Source: Ruania rhizosphaerae | GTDB lineage: Bacteria > Actinomycetota > Actinomycetes > Actinomycetales > Beutenbergiaceae | NCBI RefSeq assembly: GCF_009805705.1 | Contig: NZ_VSMB01000004.1 | Coordinates: forward strand, 248,001 to 312,000 | DNA length: 64,000 nucleotides | Direction of reading: 5' to 3' | Part shown: in pieces, positions 1 to 8,497 of the stretch | How the letters are laid out: every line of letters begins with the position of its first letter | Numbering within the stretch: position 1 is the first letter of the stretch | Notes under the pieces: generated by a model | Seen by the model: the letters and a program-made list of their open reading frames with translations, nothing else | What the model was told of the DNA's origin: nothing | Databases searched by the model: none | Position numbers and translations under genes: made by a program

Positions 1-154
1 ACTCCCACCCCATCGGCCCGCTCGGTCCTGGAGCAACGCTAGCCACATGCGACCGCGCAGGACCATGGGGAACGGTCCCCATCCGCAGCGCGCAGGCTCG
101 ACCGGCCGTAGGGTCGGGGCAGGGGATGCGATCGTGCGCCCCACCTTCGATGTC

Positions 155-197
155 TTGCACGTTCGTGTGATGTGTTTGCACGTCAGTGCGTGCACAC
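155..197. promoter_or_regulatory. putative operator region upstream of glpD
   Basis: TTGCACGT occurs twice as a direct repeat (155-162 and 176-183), 21 bp apart, or two helical turns. The second copy is the left half of an imperfect dyad at 172-197 ending in CGTGCACAC. The position, 50-90 bp before the glpD start, fits a repressor or activator site. Upstream, 65-82 forms a small hairpin (7-bp arms, 4-nt loop). No other gene is supported in 1-245. Confidence 0.3.
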
Positions 198-245
198 GGG
201 AGGATCGAACCACCAGGCCAGACCTCGGACCTCACAGGAGATGTT

Positions 246-1979
246 GTGACACGTTCAGCGTTGACGAAGCACAGCCGCGCTGCCGCACTCGACGCCATGA
301 CCAGCGGCGAACCGCTGGACGTCCTGGTCGTCGGCGGTGGCATCACCGGAGCGGGCGTCGTGCTCGACTCCGTTACCCGTGGCCTGAGCACAGGCATCGT
401 CGAGATGCAGGACTGGGCCGGGGGGACGTCGTCATGGTCCTCCAAGCTCGTGCACGGTGGGGTGCGCTACCTCTACAACCTCGACTTCAAACTGGTGGCC
501 GAGGGGCTGCGCGAGCGGGGGCTACTGCTGACCAAGACCGCCCCGCACCTGGTGAAGGCGCAACCGTTCCTGTGGCCGTTGAAGACGCCGGTGATCGAGC
601 GCGCCTACAGCGCTCTGGGCATCGGCCTGTATGACGCGATGGCCGTGATCGGGCACCGCGGCATGGCCGTGCCGGTACAGAAGCACTACTCCCGCGCTGG
701 GGTGGAGCAACTCTTCCCCGACGTACGCAGCGACCAGCTCGTCGGCGGTATCCGCTTCTACGACGCGCGGGTGGACGACGCCCGGCTCGTGATGACGCTC
801 GTGCGCACTGCGCAGTCCTTCGGAGCCCACGCCGCCTCCCGCACCCAGGTCGTCGACTACCTCAAGGAGGACGGCCGCGTGGTCGGTGCCGAGGTCGTGG
901 ACCTGGAAACCGGCACCCGCCGCGCGATCCGTGCCAAGCGGGTCATCAACGCCACCGGCGTATGGACCGAGGACACCGAGGCACTGGGCGGCAACGAGGG
1001 CGGCCTGCAGGTGCTCGCCTCCAAGGGCGCGCACGTGGTGATCCCGAAGGAGCGCATCAAGGGCGACGTCGGGCTGTTCCTGCGCACCGAGAAGTCCGTG
1101 CTGTTCATCATCCCGTGGCAGCGGTACTGGATCATCGGCACGACCGACACCCCGTGGGATGAGGAGCGCCTGCACCCGGTAGCCACCCGGGCGGATATCG
1201 ACTACATCCTCGACCACGCCAACGCGGTGCTCTCCTCGAACCTCAGCTTCGACGACGTCATTGGTGTGTATGCGGGCCTGCGGCCGCTGGTACAGCCCGG
1301 TACCAAGGACGGCGGCACGGCCTCCACGAAGGTCTCTCGCGACCACACGGTGGTCGAGTCCGCGCCCGGACTCACGGTGATCTCCGGCGGCAAGCTCACC
1401 TCCTACCGGCTCATGGCCGAGCACGCGGTGGACCACGCCCTCGGTGAGGAGGCGCGGAAGAAGCCGTCGGTCACCCCAGAGACCCCGCTGATCGGTGCGC
1501 CCCGGTTGGAGGCGATCACGCGGCAAGCGCCACAGATCGCCGCAAAGTATGGCTGGGACAAGGCCCGAATGCAGCACCTACTCGGCCGCTACGGCTCCGA
1601 CCTGGACACGTTGCTGGCACTCGTCGATGACGACCCCGAACTCGGCAAGCCGCTCGACTCCGCCCCGGCGTACCTGCGAGCTGAGGCCGTGATGGCGGTC
1701 GAGTACGAGGGTGCACTGCACCTGGAGGACATCCTGATGCGTCGCATCCGGCTGTTCTTCGAGCAGCGCGACCGGGGCGTGAGCGCGTTGGAGGAGCTGG
1801 CGCAGATCGTCGGCCCCCGGCTCGGGTGGGACGAGCAGACGGTGCGCCGCGAGGTGAGCGCGTATGCCGAGATGGCCGCCGCCGAGGAGGCTGCGCTGGG
1901 CACGATGACCGACGCCGAGGCCGAAGCAGCCAGGCTTGCCGTGGCTGATCTGGTGCCGCTCGCCGACCTCGAGAGCTGA
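246..1979 (+). CDS. glpD: aerobic glycerol-3-phosphate dehydrogenase (FAD)
   Basis: The 577-aa product oxidises sn-glycerol 3-phosphate to dihydroxyacetone phosphate and passes electrons to the quinone pool at the membrane. The FAD-binding motif VVGGGITGAG lies near residues 28-37. The family blocks around GGTSSWSSKLVHGGVRYL and WIIGTTDTPW are intact, followed by a C-terminal DAO_C region. Length is normal for actinobacterial GlpD. I chose the GTG at 246 because AGGAG (236-240) lies 5 nt upstream; an upstream in-frame GTG at 186 has no such site and would add about 20 unconserved residues. It is a lone gene here and converges on the Rpn gene. Regulation may involve the repeats at 155-197. Confidence 0.93.
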   Translation: MTRSALTKHSRAAALDAMTSGEPLDVLVVGGGITGAGVVLDSVTRGLSTGIVEMQDWAGGTSSWSSKLVHGGVRYLYNLDFKLVAEGLRERGLLLTKTAPHLVKAQPFLWPLKTPVIERAYSALGIGLYDAMAVIGHRGMAVPVQKHYSRAGVEQLFPDVRSDQLVGGIRFYDARVDDARLVMTLVRTAQSFGAHAASRTQVVDYLKEDGRVVGAEVVDLETGTRRAIRAKRVINATGVWTEDTEALGGNEGGLQVLASKGAHVVIPKERIKGDVGLFLRTEKSVLFIIPWQRYWIIGTTDTPWDEERLHPVATRADIDYILDHANAVLSSNLSFDDVIGVYAGLRPLVQPGTKDGGTASTKVSRDHTVVESAPGLTVISGGKLTSYRLMAEHAVDHALGEEARKKPSVTPETPLIGAPRLEAITRQAPQIAAKYGWDKARMQHLLGRYGSDLDTLLALVDDDPELGKPLDSAPAYLRAEAVMAVEYEGALHLEDILMRRIRLFFEQRDRGVSALEELAQIVGPRLGWDEQTVRREVSAYAEMAAAEEAALGTMTDAEAEAARLAVADLVPLADLES

Positions 1980-1980
1980 T

Positions 1981-2111
1981 ATTGCACGTCGATTTGGCGC
2001 CTGCGCAGAGGAGCTGACCAACCAGATCGACGTCGGATTCGAGCTACCCGAGATTGCACGTCGATTTGGCGGTTCCAACGTGCGAGCTTAGCCGCCAGAT
2101 CGACGTGCAAT
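1981..2111. repeat. two tandem palindromic units between convergent genes
   Basis: Two stem-loop units start with the same ATTGCACGTCGATTTGGC: 1981-1998 pairs with 2022-2033, and 2053-2072 pairs nearly perfectly with 2092-2111. The second stem is about 19-20 bp with one mismatch. The units lie between glpD and the Rpn gene, so they may act as a bidirectional terminator, but the repeated sequence looks like a REP-type palindromic element. No U-rich tail is visible. Confidence 0.65.
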
Positions 2112-2193
2112 TCCTGGGTCGTCGAAGCGTGAGGGACGCACACGTCAGACGTGTGGCGGTCGGTCGACGCTCGCGCAGATGCCTACGACCAGG

Positions 2194-3168
2194 TCAGCGG
2201 AGGACGTCGTCAATGCTGGTGGCGTCGGTGAAGCGGTCGACCCAGGCGTCGAGTTGGTCGGGTGTCGCCGCGTGGATGCGGGCGGACTGCTCGGGGGTAA
2301 GGGCACCGAACTGAGCAGCCAGCACACGGGTGAGCATGCCTGCTGCGCCCTCCGCGCGCCCCTTGGCGACGCCCTGTGCCACGCCTCGTTCAAGTGTGGT
2401 GGACATGTAGGCCTCCTGTGCATCGGGTCCAAGATCGTGGAAGAACGTCTGCAGCTCTTCCGGGTCGGTGTCGCTGACCTGGTAGGCGTACTCCATGATA
2501 ATCGCGAACATCTCATCGGCCCGAGCTGGGAGAACTAACTCCAGCACGTCCGGGGTGAACTGCGCCAGCACCTGTGCCAGGTGCTGCTGATTGGGTGCGA
2601 ACCTCAGCATCGCCAACGCCAACCGTGCCGCCGGAGTCAGCGGTGCTGCCAGCAACGCCTCCACCTCCACTCCCGTCAAGTCCTGCAACACGAACTGATG
2701 CCGGGGCAGAAACTCGCCGAGCGCCTGCTCGGCGTCAACGTCGTACAGCGCCTCCAGCCTGGTGGGGGCATTCCATCGGCGCCGTCCCTGATAGACGACC
2801 ACCGGCAGCACCGCCGGCAAGGTTCGCTCACGGGGATGCTGGGCGCGGTACCGGTCACAGATCCGCGTGACGTACTCCAGCACGCGCAACGCCATCCACC
2901 GATCGGAGCTGGCCTGGCGCTCCACGAGCACATACACCAGCGCCGGCTTCCCGTTCAGGCGGGTACTGAACAGCAGGTCCGTGTGCCGATGGCGCATCTC
3001 CGCATCGACGAAGCTCCCCGGCTCGGGACGTAGGCCTCCCAGGTCCAACCGATCGGCAATCTCCGCAGGCAGCACCGAGGCCAGCACCGACGCCGCATTC
3101 GCCGGCACACCCACCACCGCGCGGAACATCGCGTCATGCGGGTTCAGGTGATCATTTCTGCTCGCCAT
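2194..3168 (-). CDS. Rpn/YhgA-like PD-(D/E)XK nuclease (recombination-promoting nuclease family)
   Basis: The 324-aa protein resembles the transposase_31/YhgA-like family now called Rpn, whose characterised members are DNA endonucleases that raise RecA-independent recombination. Visible family features are an N-terminal NPHDAMFRAVV, RHTDLLFS near residue 65, YVLVERQASSD near residue 85 (PD-(D/E)XK-like core), and LPVVVYQGRRRW near residue 125. The C-terminal part is helical and ends in a segment rich in Ala and Arg. It stands alone, with palindromic repeats on both sides (1981-2111 and 3277-3328). No transposon ends or target duplication are visible. Its function in this cell is unknown. Confidence 0.78.
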   Translation of the reverse strand: MASRNDHLNPHDAMFRAVVGVPANAASVLASVLPAEIADRLDLGGLRPEPGSFVDAEMRHRHTDLLFSTRLNGKPALVYVLVERQASSDRWMALRVLEYVTRICDRYRAQHPRERTLPAVLPVVVYQGRRRWNAPTRLEALYDVDAEQALGEFLPRHQFVLQDLTGVEVEALLAAPLTPAARLALAMLRFAPNQQHLAQVLAQFTPDVLELVLPARADEMFAIIMEYAYQVSDTDPEELQTFFHDLGPDAQEAYMSTTLERGVAQGVAKGRAEGAAGMLTRVLAAQFGALTPEQSARIHAATPDQLDAWVDRFTDATSIDDVLR

Positions 3169-3276
3169 CCGTGCACCGTAGAAGCGACCACCCCCACCCT
3201 GCCGGCGTCACCCCAGGGGTTGTGGACACCCGGTCATCGGGGCCACGTCTCACCCCAGACCCCACGCCATCCACAG

Positions 3277-3328
3277 AATCCCTCGTCGATGTGGCTGGAC
3301 AGGCGACCAGCCACATCGACGAGGGATT
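3277..3328. terminator. 22-bp perfect inverted repeat
   Basis: A perfect 22-bp inverted repeat (3277-3298 and 3307-3328) with an 8-nt loop lies between the 3' end of the AGE gene and the 5' end of the Rpn gene. It could terminate the AGE transcript, but there is no T-run. The length and perfection are unusual for a terminator; a palindromic repeat element or protein-binding dyad is the alternative. Confidence 0.55.
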
Positions 3329-3360
3329 TCTGATGTGGGGCGATGCCCTGGCCTCAGTCC

Positions 3361-4653
3361 TCAGCGGCCGGCGCGCGCGGCTGCGATCTCGACCAGTTGC
3401 ATCAGGTTGCGCGTGATGTGGAACGGATCCTTCACCGGCAGTGCGACCACCTCATCGCGCGGCGACCCGTCCCGGTTGCGGATCTGCACCCATTCCTCAC
3501 CGTCCGTCCCGCCGGGGAACGTGTTCAGGGTGTAGTGCCAGATCCGGTCGAACCACGCAGCGACCTCCGGGCGGTCGTGCCGCCAGGCCGCCGTGGCGGC
3601 GACGGCGGCCGCTTCGGTGTGCACCCACCACAACTTGGTGTCCCAGGTGGTCTGCACCAGACGTTCATAGTCGCTCGCCCCGGCCACACCGGCGGGCGGG
3701 CCGCCGGCCTCGTCGACGTATCGGAACAACCCGCCGTACTCAGCATCCCACCCGAGTTCGCACAGGGGGGCGATGCTCGCCAGGGCGGTCTCCCGATGTG
3801 TCGCATCGCCGAGCAGATCCATCGCCTCGAGGGCGATCCACATCGCTTCCAGCGCGTGGCCCGGTACGCGATGCGTGGCGACCAGGCCCGCACCGGACGG
3901 GCCAGCCGAACTCTCGCCGGGGTCGCCAGAGCGAGCCCTCCCCAACGGAGGCATCTCCCGGAAGCCGTGGTCGCCGTCGTGAAATGACATCACTGCATCG
4001 AGTTCGGAGGCGAGCGCCTCCTGACGCGAGATCGGCATCTGTAGACTCCGCTCAGCCTCACTCAGGACGAGGAGCGCATTCAGGAGGATCAGGTGGGGCC
4101 CGAAGGCTCGGTGCCCCTCCGGAATCGTGTACGGCGGTGTGGGCGCAACCCGCTGGTGGATGTCCTCCCGGGCGCGGTCGACGATAAAGCGTGCCGGTTC
4201 CAGCCACCGCTGCGGCCCACCCTGCCGCGCGATCTCCGCGAATCCCATCGCCACGAACAGATCGGCATAGACGCTCCTCACGGGGTGGCCTCCTGCTTCG
4301 ACGGATCCGTCGCGCACGAGAGCGAACGAGCAGGTGCCGTCGGGGCGAAGGGCGTACTCCGCGAGGAAGTCGGCGCCGCGTGTGGCGCACGCCATCAACG
4401 CGTCGGCGTCGAAGCCCTCGACCGGACGCAGCAGTCCAGCGCGGGTCAGGGAAGCAGCCCGCGCCAGCATCCACACGAATCGACCCTGCGACCAGGTGAA
4501 CTTGTCGCCGGAGACCTGCGTGCGGCCGCGGTTGTCGAAACACGTGTGAAAGCCCCCGTACTCGTGGTCGATCCCATGCGTCAGCCAGAACGGCAGCACC
4601 ACCTGCTCCAGCTGATCACGTGCATCGACGGCGGCGCTCTCGAGGGTCTTCAT
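3361..4653 (-). CDS. N-acylglucosamine 2-epimerase (AGE) family sugar epimerase
   Basis: This 430-aa (alpha/alpha)6-barrel protein belongs to the AGE/cellobiose-epimerase/mannose-isomerase superfamily, which interconverts C2 epimers or aldose/ketose pairs. Typical signatures are WSQGRFVWMLARAA (residues 54-67) and the two catalytic histidines, H266 in VPGHALEAMW and H345 in LWWVHTEAAA. The annotated start is the ATG followed by KTLESAAV; a much longer open frame upstream runs antisense through the neighbouring dehydrogenase and is not credible. The gene is divergent from the hydroxyacid dehydrogenase, with a LacI-type operator between them (4687-4700). An exact substrate cannot be assigned; the regulon context favours an amino sugar or a hexose from the same glycan. 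Confidence 0.88.
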   Translation of the reverse strand: MKTLESAAVDARDQLEQVVLPFWLTHGIDHEYGGFHTCFDNRGRTQVSGDKFTWSQGRFVWMLARAASLTRAGLLRPVEGFDADALMACATRGADFLAEYALRPDGTCSFALVRDGSVEAGGHPVRSVYADLFVAMGFAEIARQGGPQRWLEPARFIVDRAREDIHQRVAPTPPYTIPEGHRAFGPHLILLNALLVLSEAERSLQMPISRQEALASELDAVMSFHDGDHGFREMPPLGRARSGDPGESSAGPSGAGLVATHRVPGHALEAMWIALEAMDLLGDATHRETALASIAPLCELGWDAEYGGLFRYVDEAGGPPAGVAGASDYERLVQTTWDTKLWWVHTEAAAVAATAAWRHDRPEVAAWFDRIWHYTLNTFPGGTDGEEWVQIRNRDGSPRDEVVALPVKDPFHITRNLMQLVEIAAARAGR

Positions 4654-4686
4654 GCTGCACGATCGTAGGTGATTCACTTCCGTCGT

Positions 4687-4700
4687 TGCAACCGATTGCA
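4687..4700. promoter_or_regulatory. LacI-type operator, copy 1
   Basis: TGCAACCGATTGCA is a CG-centred palindrome of the LacI/GalR type. It lies between the divergent starts at 4653 and 4747 and can serve both genes. TTGCAA (4686-4691) with GATAGT (4710-4715) would be an 18-bp-spaced promoter overlapping the site for the plus-strand gene. Confidence 0.82.
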
Positions 4701-4746
4701 GATATGTGCGATAGTCATGCAGACCGACTTCGAGAACAGGAGCATC

Positions 4747-5751
4747 ATGACCGCCCGCATCTTCGTCGCGATCACCACGGACCAGTTCGACCGCCTCTAC
4801 GACGAGCAGACCCAGGCGAAGCTCCACGGCCTCGGGGAGGTCGTCTTCGGTATGGAAACCGACGGGAAGGTGGCCGTCCCCGCGGACATCGGCGACGAGT
4901 TCGATGTGCTGCTCACCTCGTGGAGCACCGAGCGATTCGATCCAGCCATCCTGGCAGGTTCGCGCCTTCACCTGGCGGTGCACAGCGCCGGATCGGTGCG
5001 CAACCTGTTCCCCGCGGAGTGCCTGGGCGGCCAGCTTCGCCTGGCACAGGGTGGCGCCGACGCGATGGCGCTGCCGGTGGCCGAGATGGCGCTCACCATG
5101 ACGCTTGCCCATCTGCGCAATCTCGTGTGGCACGACCGCGCCTTTCAGCGCACCCGCGACTGGCGCGAGGGTGGCCAGGGCACGCTGGGCCAGAGCATCG
5201 CCGCACAGCACATCGGCATCGTCTCCCTCAGCCGCGTCGGCCGGCACTACGCCTCGATGGTCCAGGGGCTCGGCGCCACCTCCGTGCGCGCCTACGACCC
5301 GTACTGCTCGACCGACGACGCACGCCAGCTCGGCGTCGAGCTGTGCGACCTGGAAGAGCTGTGCGCAACGAGCGACGTTCTCTCGATCCATGCTCCCGTC
5401 ACGGCCAAGACGGCCGGAATGCTCGGCGCCGAACAGCTCGCCCTACTCCCGGACGGTGCGATCGTCATCAACACCGCGCGGGCCCAGGTGACCGACGAGG
5501 AGGCGCTACTCGCCGAAGTGAAGGCTGGTCGCCTCAAGGTGGGCCTCGACGTGTTCACCACCGAACCGCTCCCCTCGGACAGCCCGTTCTTCGGCTTGGA
5601 CAATGCGATCCTGACCCCGCACGTCGCCGGCGGCACCGTGCAGGCCCGGTTCGCCCAAGGCGCGACCGTCGTCAGCGAGGTTGAGAGTTTCCTGCGGGAG
5701 GGCACCCTCCGCGCTGAGGTGACATCCGAGAACTACGATCGGCTCGGCTGA
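4747..5751 (+). CDS. D-2-hydroxyacid dehydrogenase family oxidoreductase
   Basis: The 334-aa product belongs to the NAD(P)-dependent D-2-hydroxyacid dehydrogenases, which interconvert 2-oxo and D-2-hydroxy acids. The catalytic Arg-Glu-His set is present as R245 (INTARAQV), E273 (DVFTTEPLP) and H292 (LTPHVAG). The cofactor glycine motif is abnormal: where relatives have GxGxxG, this protein has S160-L-S-R-V-G165, so two of three glycines are serine. The start has AGGAG at 4738-4742, 4 nt upstream. A neighbouring operator (4687-4700) places it in the glycan regulon, perhaps reducing or oxidising a sugar acid. It converges on a DUF3800-like gene. Confidence 0.85.
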   Translation: MTARIFVAITTDQFDRLYDEQTQAKLHGLGEVVFGMETDGKVAVPADIGDEFDVLLTSWSTERFDPAILAGSRLHLAVHSAGSVRNLFPAECLGGQLRLAQGGADAMALPVAEMALTMTLAHLRNLVWHDRAFQRTRDWREGGQGTLGQSIAAQHIGIVSLSRVGRHYASMVQGLGATSVRAYDPYCSTDDARQLGVELCDLEELCATSDVLSIHAPVTAKTAGMLGAEQLALLPDGAIVINTARAQVTDEEALLAEVKAGRLKVGLDVFTTEPLPSDSPFFGLDNAILTPHVAGGTVQARFAQGATVVSEVESFLREGTLRAEVTSENYDRLG

Positions 5752-5813
5752 GCACAATTCATCGAGAGTGCTAGAATCAGAATCTGCCTCGCCTCGTTGG
5801 GGATGAGGAAGAA

Positions 5814-5850
5814 GGGGCCGAGACCCCCGGGGTATACCGGGACTCGGCCC
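5814..5850. terminator. hairpin between convergent genes
   Basis: GGGCCGAG-type arms pair across GGTATA, giving a GC-rich stem of about 14 bp. It directly abuts the stop codon of the minus-strand DUF3800-like gene and follows the plus-strand dehydrogenase by 62 bp, so it likely terminates both transcripts. Confidence 0.7.
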
Positions 5851-6446
5851 TAACGCTTGTCCAGGGCGATCTCACTCTCAGTGATCCTGGGCTCCAGAAG
5901 GCCGTAGGGGCGGCTGTCGAGACCACGCCTGTGCAGACCGATGGCTCCCGCAACTACATCGGGGAACCAGAGCATCGGTTCTTCACGGGGTAGCGCGAAG
6001 TCCAGCATCATCGCAGGAGGCATGACGCGTCGAGTGCGCAATGCGTCGACCAGCCGTCGATCTCGCCTGTTCAACGAATCCGTCCGGCTTTCTACCCACA
6101 CCTGGGCAACTTCGTGGCCAGCAAGCTCAAAGACCAAGCGCTCCATACACAACCGCCGCGCGCGTTCCTGGCGGCGCGGATCAACCGACACCCCAACGAC
6201 GACGGCGTGGAAGACGCCCACATCAGCCAACCTCTCGCAGATGCGGAGCCGGTGCGAACCGCCCGCGTCCTTCCAATGAAGCTTCGCGTCCGGGACGGTG
6301 CGCAGCGTTCGCAAGAGGTCTCGAATCTCATCACAAACGCTCGGATCTGCAACCGTGGCCGCCAGCACATAGATCCCCTCGCGCAACTGACCCTGAGCCA
6401 TGTGCATCGACTCGTCCACCCACGCGTGGAAAGACGAGACGACCAT
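5850..6446 (-). CDS. DUF3800-like hypothetical protein
   Basis: This 198-aa protein begins with an acidic strand motif (HAWVDESM near residue 7) of the kind seen in DUF3800 proteins, which have an RNase H-like fold. Later acidic and basic positions include KLHWKD near residue 55, VWVESR near 118 and LWFPDVVAGAIG near 160. No signal peptide or membrane segment is seen. An AGAGGA site lies about 7 nt before the ATG. It shares no operon with neighbours and ends at a hairpin. DUF3800 genes are often accessory; function is unknown. Confidence 0.62.
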   Translation of the reverse strand: MVVSSFHAWVDESMHMAQGQLREGIYVLAATVADPSVCDEIRDLLRTLRTVPDAKLHWKDAGGSHRLRICERLADVGVFHAVVVGVSVDPRRQERARRLCMERLVFELAGHEVAQVWVESRTDSLNRRDRRLVDALRTRRVMPPAMMLDFALPREEPMLWFPDVVAGAIGLHRRGLDSRPYGLLEPRITESEIALDKR

Positions 6447-6480
6447 CGCGCGATCCTCTCAAGGCCGACCCGCCGATCGT

Positions 6481-6600
6481 TTGAGCCTGTGGATAAGTCG
6501 CTACTCCGCAAAGACTCGCTCCCTTACGGGATCAAGAGCCGCCCACTCCTGGATTCCAGGTTCCAGAGCTCGAGTGCACGCAGGAACGTACGAGCCAGCT
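6481..6600. repeat. diverged duplicate of the GDSL-hydrolase 3' end (copy A)
   Basis: These 120 bp align without gaps to 9780-9899, the 3' end and downstream flank of the GDSL hydrolase gene, at roughly 80% identity. The block from 6515 to 6560 is almost unchanged. On the minus strand it encodes RALELWNLESRSGRLLIP, against RALGIWDPESRSGRLMIP in the parent, with the stop at the same place (TAA here, TGA there). Confidence 0.8.
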
Positions 6601-6772
6601 CCATCCACTCCGGCAGAGTGCGCCGCACCCGACGGCGGGTGCCGACTCGCACCTTCAGAGGGTTGAACTGTCCGAGCCTCAGCAGATCGAACACGGATTC
6701 ACGGCGCAGGAACCCGCCCGGCCCTGCGAAGGCGACGGCGACCGTCGGCTCAGTGAAGGGCATCGTGGGCAC
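6524..6772 (-). pseudogene. small ORF ending in a GDSL-hydrolase C-terminal relic
   Basis: The 82-codon frame starts with a GTG (an ATG three codons later is also possible). Its last ~25 codons are a diverged copy of the C-terminus of the GDSL hydrolase at 9823-10476. The first ~57 residues (rich in Arg, Val, Leu) match nothing I recognise. There is no GDS motif and no catalytic block, so it cannot be a hydrolase. It is most simply a chimeric remnant, though a small expressed protein cannot be excluded. Confidence 0.5.
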
Positions 6773-6834
6773 CTCACGGTGTCGAGCGGAACTACAACCC
6801 GGACCTGAGCCGAATCAGCGAAGCGAGCCTCGCG

Positions 6835-8406
6835 TCAGCCACGGGGAGAATGAATGGCTTCGATCTGCAGTTGCAGCACGAGTCGCTGCTGTGGATCGTC
6901 GAGGACGAGGGTGACCAGGCGGTGGAGCCGACTCATGCGGTAGCGCAGGGTGTTCGGGTGAATCATTAGTGATCGAGCTGCCCGGCCCGGTTCGCCGTAG
7001 TACTTCAGCCACGCGCCGAGTGTCGGCACATACGAGGTGCCGTTGTCGGCATCGTGGTCGAGCAAGACTCGCAGTGGGCTACCTGGGGCCATCAGGTCCA
7101 CAGTGGTGAGGACTCGGCCGAGGACGATCGCATCCCATTCGTCTTCCACAGCTACTGCGGGGCTCTCAACCAAGCCCGCCTGTCGGACCTCGAGGGCCTC
7201 AGCCCCCTCCGCCCGCGAGCGTGGCAGCTCTGGCACCATCGCGAGCGTTCCAGCCGCTGCCGACCATCCGAGAGCCTCTGAACTGGCAAGGTCGCGCACC
7301 AGCGCGCCCAACCATGCCCAGGTTCCGGGCTCGGTCGAACCGGAGTTGTCGTCGGTGACCACGGCAAAGACGGTGCCATCCAGGTCGGCCACGACTGCCT
7401 GGCGCCATCCATGCCGTCGTAGGGTCGTGGCCCACATCTGCGCATGCTCGTCGACGCCCCGGCTGTACGGTGCACGAAGCGCCACGACCCGCCAGGGCCC
7501 GCGCCCGGGCAGCAGACGTGCGATAGGACGCTCGGGGGCGTACTCCCGCAAGGTGGCGCGGATCAGTTCCTTGACCTGACTTCGGGCGATATCGGCGCCG
7601 GCATTCATTCGCAACAGGTGCAGCGCGAGGATCGAGGTGGCACGACGCAGTTCAGCCGTGGTGCTCTCATCGACCGATCGCTCGACCATGGCCCAGATCG
7701 ATCCGAGCCACTGGCCGCCGGCCCAGACCGGTACAACGAGCCGTGGAAGTGTCCCATCTGGGCAGTCTCGAACGACGAACGCTTCGTCTGAGCGCGCTAG
7801 CCGCCGAAAGACTCCGCGTGCCCTGAAGTGGGCTGTCACCTCTTCGGGGACCCGGCGACCGACAATGGTCGCCACGCGTGCTGGGTCTGTCTGCGCTTGA
7901 CCTGATGAGTAGGCCAGGATCCGTGATCGGTTGTCCTCAAAGGTGACCGGTCCGCCGACGATCGCGGCCACAGTATCGGCCAGGGCGAACAGGTCGTAGC
8001 CTCTCTCCGGCGCAGGATCGCCGTCGACGGAGCCAGAGTGCGGAACGGCAGGATCAACGAGTCCACGTAGCAGCCAGACCAGGTGCGCCCACGCGATCTC
8101 CTCCCCGAGAGAAAGTAGCGGAATCCCCACCTGCTGCGCGGTCTCGATGACTCGCTGCTCGTCTGCCACTCCCGATCGGAGGATGACCCCCGACGCGCTC
8201 CTCTGCGCACAACGCCGGACGAGGCGCTCGGCGTGGTCGACATCGTGAGCCGCGACCCCCAGCACCAGGTCTCCTGGCCCGTTGGGATCAGTGTCATCTG
8301 GTTCGGCGATGACCACATCGCGCACCTCCGTGACATTTGCCTCACCGGCAATCACCTGCAGGAGAGGCGAGCCCAAGGAGGCCGCAATGTCAGAAGCTGA
8401 ACTCAT
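6835..8406 (-). CDS. PucR family transcriptional regulator
   Basis: A 523-aa cytoplasmic regulator. The C-terminal ~60 residues carry the PucR-type helix-turn-helix (AARSLMIHPNTLRYRMSRLH), and the central region resembles the GAF/CdaR-like sensor portion of this family. Proteins of this family usually control amine, purine, proline or other amino-acid catabolism. The gene is divergent from an FAD-dependent amino-acid dehydrogenase 91 bp away, its likely target. I chose the ATG at 8406; a longer frame reaches 8574 but would overlap the divergent gene. The ribosome-binding site is weak, so the start is uncertain. Confidence 0.82.
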   Translation of the reverse strand: MSSASDIAASLGSPLLQVIAGEANVTEVRDVVIAEPDDTDPNGPGDLVLGVAAHDVDHAERLVRRCAQRSASGVILRSGVADEQRVIETAQQVGIPLLSLGEEIAWAHLVWLLRGLVDPAVPHSGSVDGDPAPERGYDLFALADTVAAIVGGPVTFEDNRSRILAYSSGQAQTDPARVATIVGRRVPEEVTAHFRARGVFRRLARSDEAFVVRDCPDGTLPRLVVPVWAGGQWLGSIWAMVERSVDESTTAELRRATSILALHLLRMNAGADIARSQVKELIRATLREYAPERPIARLLPGRGPWRVVALRAPYSRGVDEHAQMWATTLRRHGWRQAVVADLDGTVFAVVTDDNSGSTEPGTWAWLGALVRDLASSEALGWSAAAGTLAMVPELPRSRAEGAEALEVRQAGLVESPAVAVEDEWDAIVLGRVLTTVDLMAPGSPLRVLLDHDADNGTSYVPTLGAWLKYYGEPGRAARSLMIHPNTLRYRMSRLHRLVTLVLDDPQQRLVLQLQIEAIHSPRG

Positions 8407-8497
8407 CGAGTCATTGTGCGCCGAGCACAATGCTCTGCGCGAACTTTGCACGGCAGCGTCCATGACGACCGGTCCGGCCACACTCCACACTCGTGAC

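Noticed and set aside
522-1577. 351-codon minus-strand frame opposite glpD
   Set aside because: Antisense shadow of a well-conserved gene; no ribosome site and unlikely composition.
4654-5391. Upstream extension of the AGE-epimerase frame
   Set aside because: It would read antisense through the hydroxyacid dehydrogenase gene and cross the operator; the conserved protein starts at 4653.
6524-6772. Small ORF considered as an intact gene
   Set aside because: Its C-terminal third is a diverged duplicate of the GDSL hydrolase end, so it is listed as a relic instead.
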